DNA of 64,000 bases. Origin: Apoda limacodes (Eukaryota > Arthropoda > Insecta > Lepidoptera > Limacodidae). A model generated the notes under the pieces. That model ran no database searches and had not been told where the DNA came from. It saw only the letters and a list, made by a program, of their open reading frames with translations. The stretch spans positions 11,874,501-11,938,500 of the forward strand of contig OX291557.1 in the NCBI GenBank assembly GCA_946406115.1, given 5' to 3'. Position 1 is the stretch's first letter. Each line of letters starts with the position of its first letter. The position numbers and the translations under genes were made by a program. This document shows positions 44,018-56,500 of this stretch, one piece after another.

Positions 44018-44531
44018 TGTTACGGCCGGCAACTTTCTAGACGCGTACATTCCCGGAAACATCGATGGTCAACAAACAACATAAAGAAGGTTACATCCCA
44101 ATGGGCTTCCATTCAACTCAAGATTTAGAAAGAAGATGGCTATGCAGGCAAAAATAAACCTCATACTCTCAACGTAAGGTTTACTCTCCTTTGAGGGCCA
44201 AGATTAACTAGAGTGTTCACGTAGGATGGGTTGTTTACGAATTAAAGTACAAGACAGCTCTTAAGCGTCTTGAATACTCGAGCGCAATAACCCCTGCTCT
44301 TGTCAGCGAGTATTAAAGGCGCTGCAAGTCGCCGCAATTCAGTTTGGTTTTAAAACTGCGTTCGGAATTACTTTGGAAAGCGATAACACCGGAATACGAT
44401 TACTGCAAGGTTTAAACGTATTACTAAATTTTGGCTCACGATAAGGTAAGGTACTATAAGTTTGTGTACAGTGAAGTGCAATAAATAATCTTCATCACCT
44501 AAGGGCATTTTAGTTACCCTAGCTCGTAACA
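44018..44531 (+). repeat. gypsy 3' LTR (about 514 bp)
   Basis: Begins TGTTACGGCC and ends CTCGTAACA, imperfect inverted ends as expected of an LTR. Directly followed by the Gemin3 exon fragment. Confidence 0.8.
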
Positions 44532-44532
44532 G

Positions 44533-44624
44533 TATATTCAATTTTCCTCATCCTTGCTTTTAACTGAGAATACCAATTAATGTAGTCTTTACTTAGGCAA
44601 CTTAAATTGCTACTATTACTTTCC
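44533..44624 (-). pseudogene. Duplicated fragment of the last Gemin3 exon
   Basis: About 92 bases matching 45441-45532 almost base for base (a few differences), including the codons for [17 protein letters not shown]. It lies 0.8 kb beyond the Gemin3 stop and abuts the gypsy LTR. Confidence 0.88.
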
Positions 44625-45407
44625 TATTCATATTTTGTTTTATTATATTATTACAGAATAAACATATTCAATGAAAGTATTTTCTTTTTACCTAAGTACT
44701 GTAGGTACTATAGTTTACGGTGAATACAATAGCAAATTTCATTTACTGAACAATAAATTTTTAGTGGCCCATACAAAAAATATAGAATAAAACTATACTT
44801 CTAAATGCACTATGTGTTATCCCTGGGGTCAGACTTTTATTTTTTGAACCAAGACCATAGGCTTTTGCCTATTCTCTTTTAAACATGCTTACAATGCGAA
44901 GATCATAAACTATTTAGGCTTCTAGTGTATAGCTGACAGACACAGGAATTTTAGTTTCTAATTTAGTCCAAATTATGCGCTCGTATAAGATGCGATTGAG
45001 ATGTTTCAGGCCAGAAAATACCTAATGTGTATAGCTAGCGTAGCTCAACTGACGATTTGGTGGGTCAAAAACCCTACAATATTAAATAAGGGTAGTAGAT
45101 ATTTTTTGATCTAATTCCGCATCGGATAAATTAAAGTAAAGTAAGCCATGATATAAAATTTTAAATGGTCATAATAACCATTTTCTTTTTATTATTTGGA
45201 TACCATGTTAAGAACATCTGGATTATAAAACTTAAATTATGCTTTACCAATTTCACGGAAAATAATTTTCCTTCTTCTTAACTGTAATTATAATAAAAAA
45301 AAAATCGAATACTATAAGCTCCGTGTATATTATGACTATCGGAAACTTTCTGTTCCAAACACTTCAACAATCATTATACTTTGCGCATACGGATTGTCTC
45401 AGCAAAA
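44625..45407 (-). other. Gemin3 3' flank and UTR
   Basis: AT-rich sequence without frames. A minus-strand AATAAA lies at 45188-45193, about 215 bases after the stop, and could serve as the poly(A) signal. Confidence 0.4.
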
Positions 45408-47542
45408 TTACATTTTGGACAATTCATTAACATAATAAATATATTCAATTTGTCTCATCCTTGCTTTTAACTGAGAATACCAATTAATGTAGTCTTTACT
45501 TAGGCAACTTGAATTGCTACTATTACTTTCCAGATCAGATTCTTGCCACCTGATATTTGTGTCTTTATCGTTCTTGCTTCGACCTATCTTTTTACAACCA
45601 GTAGTTGTTTTACTTTTACAATCTTTACTTGAACCTGATGCAAAATAATTCTTTCTGAATGTTGTTTTGTTGTTTTTCGTAGAGGGCCTTGTATTTTCAT
45701 ATTGACTATTGACTTCATCTGAGTCATCGTAATAACAACTATTATTATCACAATAACTATCAATTTGCACTCTTTGTTTTATATTTTCTTTAATTTGATT
45801 ATTTACATTTTTACGCGACATATTTTTCTTTAAATTGAAGTTCTTATATTTTGAACTACCAAAGGATGTTGGTAGCCCAGCATTTAGTAAAGCTGTTTCT
45901 GTATTTTCATAGCTTTGGTCTTCAAGTTCATCTTGGATTTCATTGTACTTGTTATATTTAGAACTACCAAAAGATGTTGGAAGCTCGGCACTAAGCAAAG
46001 GTGCTTCTGTATCTTCATAACTTTGTTCTAGCAGTTCGTCTTGACTTGCATTGTAATTGTTTAAGTGTTCATGTGAGTCATTATTGTTACTTTTTACCGT
46101 CTGATTTACTTCAGTCTCTACCTTATTCTTAGAATAAAGTTGTTGGTCTGCTAGTAATGATGCTTCTGAGTCTGATTTGGTTGATGAGTTTAAACTTTCA
46201 CTTCTACTATATTTTTGCTTTCTATGTTTTTCTAAATCATCCACTAAATTACATAATTCTGAACATTCCATTGATAAGCCTGATTTTTGCTCTTGGTGTT
46301 TCCTAGTGTTTTTACCTACGTCAAAATCAACTTTGTCTTTATACATATGTGGATTTTTGGAAGTTCCAATTGATGTAACACTATCTTTGTTAGGTTGCAA
46401 AAACTTCATATCCATGTGTTCGTAAACACAAGTTGAATCATTATCTAGTTCACTTTTATTAAAAGAATTCAGTAACTGAGAAAATGATTCTGTCTCAGAT
46501 TCCTGAAACGAATTGCACAAATTCTGAAAGTTTAACATTTGTTCCGATGCTTCAACATCTTTACTAGTAAATATACTCCACAGTTTTTTGTAGTTATCTT
46601 TTTTTAAATTATCTGTAATGACTGTTGAGGTATGTTGTAAATCATCTGTGGTTTGATTTGAAGATATTTTATTTGAATTATCAACACTGAATTCCTCATC
46701 TGTCCACAAATAGGTAAGTGGGAGATAAGCCTTTATTGTACTTATGACTTCTTTAAATTTCTGTATTTCATTTCCATCGCTGAGAATAGTGATAGCAGTC
46801 CCGTATGATCCATACCGACCAGATCTACCAATCCTGTGTAAATATGTTTGCCATTCAAAAGGTGGTTCAAAATTAATAACGAGATCTACGTTTGAAGCAT
46901 CTATTCCTCTCGCAGCTAAATCAGTTGATACCAGGATCCTACACTTATATTCTTGTAATGTTTTAAGAGCATCTAAACGATCTGTTTGATCTTGTTGACC
47001 ATATAACTGTTCAGCAGGCCATTTTCCATGTGTTAGCATTTTGTATAATTCTGTAACCCTTGCTTGATAATTACAAAATATTAAACATTGTTTGAATTCC
47101 TTTTTCGTCAATATTCTTAGCAATTCTTTAAATCTGTTTTGTGTTTGCCTGACAACATTACTGTTGTACTTAACTAAAGTAACTTTATGTTGTACTCCTA
47201 GTAAAACGCAGTTACTATCTGGACAAATTGTTTGAGCGCCTTGAATAAACTGATCAATAAATGATTTTGAGCTTTCAGGATAAGTAGCACTACTCATTAT
47301 AACTTGCTTTTCCTTAGGTAGAGCATGAAATATATATTGTATATCCACTTGAAAACTCGGTTCCATTAATTTATCTGCTTCATCAAGAACCAATATTCGA
47401 ACAGCCTTAGTGTTCATATGACCATCTTGAATTAAATGTTTCAAGCGACCTGGACTTCCCACGACCATGTGCACTTGTTTTTTAAACTTGCAAATGTCAT
47501 CATTTAATGGCATACCACCCATGACAACTTCCACTTGCAAAC
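45408..47542 (-). CDS. Gem3: Gem3 exon 3 (residues 118-828), rest of the helicase core and C-terminal region
   Basis: Acceptor cattgtttgcag|GTTTGCAAG completes Gly118; the TAA stop is at 45410-45408. Holds motifs from GG through HRIGRSGR, then a long region rich in Ser, Asn, Lys and Glu, and a Tyr-rich C-terminus. Confidence 0.95.
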
Positions 47543-50500
47543 CTGCAAACAATGACAAATTAAATAATTAATTCAGTTTTGAAAAAGTTTAGAAGAGTTT
47601 ATATCACTTTAACCATTAAGCTTTTTTGAAAATATAAGAACAAATTTCTGTTTATAGTAGTAATGACGTCAAGAAAAAAGGGTAAATATTTGCACTCAAT
47701 TAAAAAAATCTGTAACAATATTGCAAGACAGAATTTTAGGTTCAATAACTTTTCATCCCAAAAATTATTATTGTCTTGTGTTAAAACCCCCCATAAGAAT
47801 GAACCCACCACTTTTTATTGTTGACAAGATCAGACTAACTCTTGAAACTATAATCAATCACAAAATACTGTCGCGATTTAAAAATCTACAAGAGTTAACA
47901 AAGAGTTAGCGAGCATGTTATCTAGCATAACATTTTTCGTTCTGTATCACAGGAAGAGAAAAAAAGCGTTAGCCAAAGATATAATAAAGCTTATTTAATT
48001 TGACTTTATTTATACAAAAAAGTTTTCAGGTTGCTTTCGTACAGAACATCAAGGAAAATTCTGACCAATGGAAAACATTTTGGAGAAAGTTCAGTATCAA
48101 GGGAATGTAGTATGGGACTATACAGCATCCGCCAAATTAGTCTGTCACCATGGTTTGTTCATTCCAGCCTATTCAGATAGTTACTTGTACTAGCATTTAG
48201 ACCTACATGCATCCACAAAAATAAAATCTTAAACATAATAGACCATGCTACATTTTCTTTAAGCATTCACTGTGGAAGAGTAAAAGATGTGTACCATTTG
48301 GTGTCAGAGGGTAGAAGAATAGAGGTTGCCGGACAGAGAACATCAGGCAAGTCCCTTGTTGGAGGGAATGTAAATGTATTGCTTGGACAGCCCCATCAGA
48401 TAATGCCAGAAATAAAAAAGGATTTACGCAATAACCCAAATAATCCCCTATGCATTAAAAGTATGAAGCCTTAAAAGAAATTGTGTAGAGGTTGTTACAG
48501 ACCTATATAAATTTATTGTACACTAGCTTCTGATCGCGACTTAGACCTTAATAATAATAAATGTCTGGATCTGACAAACATTTGAAACACGTCAATCAAT
48601 TAATTTTTAACCTCAAGGCCAAATATAAAATTTTATGCATTTAGCTTCAAAATTGTCGGAATTCTATTCACATTTTCAACCCTCAGTTTTACCGAATTCC
48701 GATATTTTTGTGTATAGAGATTTGACATTTTGCACAGACGTTTTTGTTATAACATACACAAAAAGAATTTTGGCAAAATTCATCATTTAGGGGGGTAAAA
48801 CTGAGGGTTGAAAATGTGAATGGAATTCCGACATTTTTGAAGCTAAATGCATAAAATTTTATATTTGGCCTTGAGGTTAAAAATTAATTGATTGACGTGT
48901 TTCAAATCCTTGTCAGATCCAGACATTTATTAATATTAACAACAAGCAATAAGAACTTGTTGATTTAATAGTCTTTCTTGGCATAACGCTGGACTCTTTA
49001 ACTTCAATGAGGTTCTCATATTCAAAACCTAGCCAAAAACTTAGCTCTGCTGTGAATGCGATCAAGAAAATAAGACAATTAACCGATGTCGACACTGCAA
49101 CAATAGTATATTTTAGCTATTTCCATAGTTTAATGATTATTGTGATTATTGTGGGGTAGCGCTGCTGATGTAAATACACTATTTGTGTTGCAAAAACGGG
49201 CAATTCGTGCTATTTACAAATAAGGATCTAGGATACCTCTGAAGGATAGGTTTAGGGAAGTAAATATTTATATTATACTTTTATATTAAAGAACCCCATA
49301 CCGCAGTCCTTAGAGAAAGCTTTGGCAGGGAGTTCATTCTACAACCCAAGCGTTCGCGGGAGGAAATTTCTCTGAATACGCACTATACGCGACCATTTCG
49401 GTTCTAAAATGTGACAATGAATTCCCTGCCGATGGCGAGCGGTGCGATGGTAAAAGGTAGCCTTGGGCATCATTTCGAACAATTCATCAGGACACATCCC
49501 ATTGTACAAGCGGTAGAACACACACAGGGAGGAAAGTCTCTCTTAAGACTTAAGGTCTCGATACGGTAAGTGAGTTTGGGAACGTCGAAAATTCTCACAG
49601 CCCGTCGTTGAACCGAGTTCAAATGGCCAAGCTGGTTTCCGGGTGCACCCGCCCAGAGATGGCAGCAGTACTCCATATGGGGCCAGACTTGCGACTTGTA
49701 AAGCAGCAACCTTTGCCCCGACGTGAAGTACTGCTTCGCTCTGTTGAGTACATCAAGTTCTTTGGACGCCAGCTTGACCTTGTCTTGCAAATGATCTCGG
49801 AACTGATCATCGCTGCAGAGTTCAACACCAAGGATCCCAATGCTCTTGGAGATGGAGAAATTGTTCGAACTTGGAATTGTGGGAACACAGTGAATAGGGT
49901 TTTCTTAGCGGTGAACGCGCCGACTTGTGTGTTGAATCGGACCAAGTTTTCCTGTCCCCCGTCAGAGACAATGGACAGAGTGGTCTCGATTTGAGACACA
50001 AGTTCTCCACGCTTCTCCTCCAAAACAACAAGTGTGCCGAGGTGCCAGACCCGATCGAACGCCTTCGCTGTGTACAGGCTACATGCCTATGCCTCCCCTT
50101 GACTCTCAATGGCTAGTGCCCATCGGTGTGTGAGATACACTAGGACACCAGGCGAGCGACCGTGGCGATAGCCATATTGACGGTCGCTGAACAGGTGGTG
50201 TTCTTCTAGGTATCTTAGAAGCTGTGTGTTGATGACGCTCCTTTACCTTGGAGAGGAGGGAGGAAATAGTGATAGGCCTATAATTCGATGGATCTGATCT
50301 ATCGCCCTATTTGGGCACCAGGTGCACATTCGCAGTCCACGTGAGTACAGGACTTAACTGAGGAGCACACTGTTCAACCACCACTGCTGGTATACCGTCT
50401 GGCCCACTCGACTTATAAACGTCTAAAGCAGGCAACGCCGGACTTCTCGCTGGGTTATGGAGATTTCCGGTATGGTCATACCGTACCACGGTATAGTAGG

Positions 50501-53500
50501 TGGTACAGCGCCTTCGTTGTTCATATTCGAGTTAGAGTGAAAGCGACTGCCCAGGAGATCGGCTTTTCTCTTTCGCATTATCGGCCAAGACACCATCGGT
50601 CTTTCGCAGTGGTGGCAACGACGACTGGCAAGTTTCCTTTGGTAGCTTCAGTATGCTACCAGAAAGCATGACTCCCAGAGGGATAGCTCGCAAGTCGCCC
50701 ACCTATTTTGCCGATGAATTGATATTTAGTTCTGGCAGTTGCTATTTTACTGAACTTCGAAGCAGCATTTCATTTTCCATTTAACTCAGAAATATTTGTA
50801 TCCTTATTATTACGAGCCGTGGTCCAAGCCACATACGCAGTTTGCTTCAGTATTTTAGCTTCTCTGCAAGACCTACTAAACCACCATCGTTTTTTGACGC
50901 CGGCAGCTACGCACGGGTTAGGAATAAAAGATTCCATACCAGCGAGGATTGTCTCCGCGACTGCGGCTGCGCAGACGTCAGGATCTTATAAGCTAAAGCA
51001 GAGCTGCCTCCACGGGCACGATGCGTCTAATTCACGCAATCTATCCCAGTGTGCCGACTTATTACACACAACACCAATTAGTTGACCCAGATGGATCGGG
51101 TTGTGTGCATGAGACTTGAGTCCGAACGAGACAGTGGTCCGAGGAGCCAAGAGGCGCATCCACTGAGACGTAATATCCGTCCGGACGTGTAGTCAGCAGA
51201 AGGTCCAGCAAGGAGCTCGTATTGTCTTCTATATCTGGTATTCTCGTTGGAGAAAGTTCCAGCTGAGAGAATACAATTATATGGCTAAAACATTTTGTTT
51301 AAAAGATTGATGATTGTATTTGTACTCTTTTTATGATAATATGTACTAATTATGTTGTTAAGTTAATGATTTTTTTGAAAAAGAGTAACTATCGAGTTTC
51401 TTGCCGGATTCTTCGCGGTAAAAATCAATATTTGTGAACCGAATTTCAAAAAATATTATTTCATAATTTTGACTAAACCATTTCCATGAAAACAATACAA
51501 GCAGCGTGGAGGTAGCAGCCAATCACATGGCACATCAACACGAGTGGACGCACTGCGATTGGCGTTTTGGTGGCATTTTACCATGTCTTTACTTAATGTA
51601 CTATAATTTAACACGAAATATAAATACAGGTAACATATAACGGTACAATAAAACATTGTTTTCAATACAATCAACTAGCCTATTATTTATAATACCTTCA
51701 TAAGCAGATCCAATCTGTTTTATGACGTCACATATTTGTGCAGCAATTTCTCTAGTAGGAGCCAGCACAACTGCCTGCAAGCCTTTATTTAGATCCAATT
51801 TTTCAAGGACTATTATTGAAAACACTGCTGTTTTACCGGTGCCGGATTTTGCCTCCAATAACAGGTCTGTAAAGAGTAAAAAATTACATTATCTACGAAA
51901 GTATTATGTAAAGATGATTAGCAAACAGAACAGAGGTAACTAAGTAATTTGGCAGTCAAGCAAAAAATTGGCCCAGTTGCTAAGATCAAAAATTAAAAAT
52001 GTGCTATTAAACTTATCTGATATGAATAATAAAATGGTCTATAAATCAGGGTTATATGATATACATCTTTGTTATTTATATAAATCAAGATACATATCAT
52101 GATATTCATTCTTGGATATTTATCGATGATATATACCAATGTCCAATATTATGTATTCTGACATATAAGACTGATTATTTGTTTTTTAAAAATAAAACAC
52201 TACAAATTGTTTATTTTATTAAATCATTCTTTCGATTCATCAATTAAATTTTACATAAAATTTTTAGGACTACTAAACTTGTGTATTTAATGCCTATTTC
52301 AACTGCTAACTGTTTTCAGAACTAGATAAACAGGTTGAAAGAAATAAAGAAATGGAACCACCAAAACTAATCAAGCCACCTCCCATTTTTTGTAGATAAA
52401 ATGAGCAACATACAACCACTCACCAATATGCTTAAAGAGTCAGTCAAAGATGATTTTAAATTCAAAATTCTTCAAGGAGATAGGGTGAAACTACAGCTGA
52501 GGTCCTCCGAATCATATTTCACGGAATACACACCTACCAACCAAAAGAACAACGTAGTTTTAGAGTTGTACTAAAAAATATCCACCCAACTACAGTCACA
52601 GAAGACATCTAAAAGTTACAACATCAAATAATTAATTATATATGGAACAGTAAACACAGACGGACGAATAAACCTTTACTCATGTTCTACATTGACTTAC
52701 AACCAAATTTAAACAACAAATATATATATAACATAAGATCTCTACTCCGCCGTTTAGTCTTACCAAAGCAAGAAATACCACACTCCAAACTGCCAAGAAT
52801 ATGGACACACAAAAAAGTGCTGCCACAGGCAACCAAGATGTGTATTTTATGTTGTGTATGTGCACACCACACCTCAAAATGCCCTAGAAAAGAACGCTCA
52901 AACGAAGTGAAGTGCATTCTGTGCGAAGGGAATCACCCTACGAACTACAAAGGCTGCTCTGTATATAAAAAACTGCAGAAGATTACATACCTAGCCCTAC
53001 CGCCAAAAAAGTCACGCAATTTAACAAACAACCCATCATAGGGCAATAATAACAACTCAAACAAGCCGGACCAGTCCTATGCTGCTACAGCACAAAGAAA
53101 CTGCAGCCAAAACTAACAACCTGAGGAAAATAAATCTAATCAACTAAATGACACTACACTGATAAAATATTCAACTCTATGTAGGCTCTAATGAGCCAAA
53201 TTCTACAAATGACCAAAATGTCAAAAATGACTTACCATTCACAGCATTAAATATTTGTGTGTTGAATGCCAATGGCTTGTCCAACCACTCGGAGGAATTA
53301 AAACTTCACAATATTGACATTATGCTGATATCAGAGACCAACTTTACTACTAAGAGTTCATTCAAACTGCCTGGTTACACCATGCACCACATCAGGGGGA
53401 TTTGCTATTCTAATAAAGAGTACACTCAAACACTATGCAGAAGAAAGTTATTGCACTAAGCACATACAAGCCAGTACCATAGTTGTCCAGTGCTGCACGG

Positions 53501-56500
53501 GTGATATAGCTATGTCAGCTGTATATTGCCCTCCTAGGCACAGCATAAAGGAAGAAGATTTTCGTGACTACTTTCACGAATTGGGTAGCAAATTCATAGC
53601 AGGTAGTGACTATAATGCAAAGCACACCTTTTGGGGATCAAGACTTACACTACCAAGAGGCCGACAACTATTGAAATGTATACAGACAATGAACATGAGC
53701 GCATTTACCTCCAGACAGCTCAAATACTGGCCAACAGAAACTGGCAAAAAACCAGACGTCATTGATTTCAATGTGACCAAAGGAATAGCAAAACACAATG
53801 TGATCTGTCGAAGCTGCTATGACTTATCATGCGACCACTCTTCAAATATACCAGAGCTCTACTCGGAACAAAAAGCGAGTAGAAAAAAGTGTGTATTGCA
53901 CAAGCACAAAACAAACTGGGCCCTTTTCCGAAATCTTATAGACGATCTTAAAGACCCAATCAAACTAAAAACAGAAACGTACATCGCAGAGGCAGTCAAA
54001 CTTTTTTACCACAAGCATTCAAAGGCCTGTTATGCTACACCCCCTTCCCAAAGCACAAATAGTAGCAGCCCAGTACCTAGGGACCTAATTAAAAAAATAC
54101 TACTAAAGCGGAAACTACGGAGGCAATGTGCAAAAGTCATTAAAGTATTGAAGCGATGTCTGCCCTAGCAACGTAACTCTGAACTCCAGACTTATTTTGA
54201 AAGCCTAGATCCCACCGCCGCCTCAGACTACTCATTATGGAAGGCAACCAGGAAGTTGAAACGTCTCGAAACTGTATCCTTGTGTTAACTGTACCCCTTG
54301 CGTAGAGCAGATAACAAATGGGCACGCTCATACTTTAAAAAAGCAGAAACGTATGCGACACATCTGGGAGCAGTATTTAAGCCATATCACCGCTGGAATA
54401 TTTACTGACGACACCGCTATTCTAGCTTCTCATAGTGACCCGAAAAAAACCATCTGCATACTACATAAGGGCCTCAACTAAACCTCAGTCTGAATTCATT
54501 AATTTGTAATTATAACACATTAAAAAAAAGTTTGTCTGACAAGACCTTTTTACTCAAAAACTGGTGGAGAAATCAAGTTAAAATTAATATCAAATACTAA
54601 AGTCTATAGTTACTTAAATCAACTTAATCAAGTTGATTAAGTTCAATCGTAATTCAGTTTAACCAAGTTAAATAGGCGGGAACCCTTTCAGACATATATG
54701 GGTTGGAGTGCGGGGTGAGACAGGATGGGATAACATCTCCGAAGCTGGCGCTACATATAGGTTGAACCTATATGTAACCGACTTGATGGGAGAACATGCC
54801 AATTGGTTGTTATATTGATGGTGTATCTGTAAGTAACATAAATTATGCAGATGATAAAGTTCTGTCAGCGCCATTTGTTAGTGCTGTATGAAAACTTATA
54901 TATGTATGTCAATCATACACCACCAGTCATGGTCTTAGGTATAATGTCAAAAAAAGTAAATATATTGTGTTTTAACCATCTTGGAAAAGGACCGGTCGAG
55001 ACTCCTAGTATTACAATAAATAGCGGTATTCTTAATAGTGTAACCCAGTTTAAATACCTGGGACATGACAATGATGCGAAAAGTGATGTTATTTAAATTC
55101 TTTTGCCAGACATTGTACACGAGCAGCCTTTGGACCGCATACACACAAAAGTCGAAAAATTTTGATACATTTTGTGAATTGTATGTGTACTAACGTAGTT
55201 TTTAAGTTTTACTAACAATAAATGGATCATAGTTATCGTTATTAATAAAATCTATTATTATTATTAAAAAATTAACCTTCTAATTCAATGCAATGCAACC
55301 GCTTATCTTTACCAAACAATCTCTCGGCACAGCCAGATCGAATTGGGCTGAGACTCCTTAAACGGGAAAATCCTAAATCACAGTTTTGTATTTCACCTGG
55401 CAAATCATTTATTATTTTTGGGATCAAATATTGAATAGTTCTTTTACTGTATACATTGTTATATTTGGGTTTCACGTAATAATTCAAATAGCTTAGGTTT
55501 AGATGTTTACGTCCTATAGGATATGTTTTAGTAAGTATTGCGAAGTTAAATTTGTTGAACTCGTTCATAACATTACAATACTTGAATAAACCCTTAACAT
55601 CGTCCTTATATTTGTGTTTAATCCTACCTGGAACAATATTTTTTAATAATCTTAACTGTAATTTATATAATATGTCTTCTATATATGTTTGGTATGTCCT
55701 GCCATAGCTACTTAACCCATAACTAATATAACTAATAATATAAATAATATAATATAAGTAGTATTATGTATTATATGAACTACGAAATTAATTAACTACC
55801 GTATCTTAAAATACGTAAATATGAAGTTTGAAAAAATATCTTCTCTTTGCAATGAACTGTAACTACATTTTGGACTATTTTTAATTTATATCAATTATAG
55901 TACTATAATAAGAAGTTATCTAATACTTGTTACTTTATTAGCAAGACGGTGTACGCACACGTGCAATTGGGTGTGTAAAATTATAGGGCTATCTTATTGT
56001 CATGTACCAGCACCCCCCACCTGGTCGTTCAAAGGCACACGCACAGCTATACGGGTGCATTTAATCTCCATTTAACGAATTAAATTACATTGTACGAGCA
56101 CTACGAGTTAAACCGAGTCTAATTTGCATTGTTTATGTAATATTCTGAGACATACGTCAATCAGTAATATAAGTTATTGAATTACAACGATAGACTTATT
56201 ATGTCTTTATAAAAACCTATATAACATACTTATAATGATTTTTATTTAATTTTCTTTTGAAAACTAATAAAATGTTATTCTAAATTCTATTTATTGTATA
56301 TATATTAATTTTTAAAAATTATATTATACTTAATGTTCACATTTTTTATGTAAATTGAGATTATAATACTCTATAGTTAATTGATTAAAATCCCTAATCT
56401 TCTCCTTACCGAAAGGTCCCAACGGAGTGCTCTATGCATGCATATATCTATCTGTTGACCACTTACGGTCAACAAAACACGGCTGTTGTCACATGGCGTG

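Larger units (their letters stand above)
40460..44531 (+). mobile_element. Ty3/gypsy LTR retrotransposon, 5' truncated, one LTR
   Basis: Order gag, protease, RT, RNase H, integrase, 3' LTR. Gag matrix/capsid-like sequence (40466-40950); zinc knuckle CYGCGERGHIRLDC (about 40970); protease DTGAS (about 41210); RT with YPLPRIYDKLD and FGLCNAPATFERLM, then a stop and a YHDD box (about 42080); RNase H with DTDASNTGIGGVLS (42303-42569); integrase H-H-C-C finger (about 43030-43170) and core. No env-like frame. The 5' LTR and leader are missing; stops and frameshifts are frequent, so it is defunct. Confidence 0.92.

Noticed and set aside
52687..52917. Minus-strand frame near 52.7-52.9 kb as a Gemin3 exon
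   Set aside because: It is the shadow of a retroelement zinc-knuckle frame, and the Gemin3 phases already join exactly without it.
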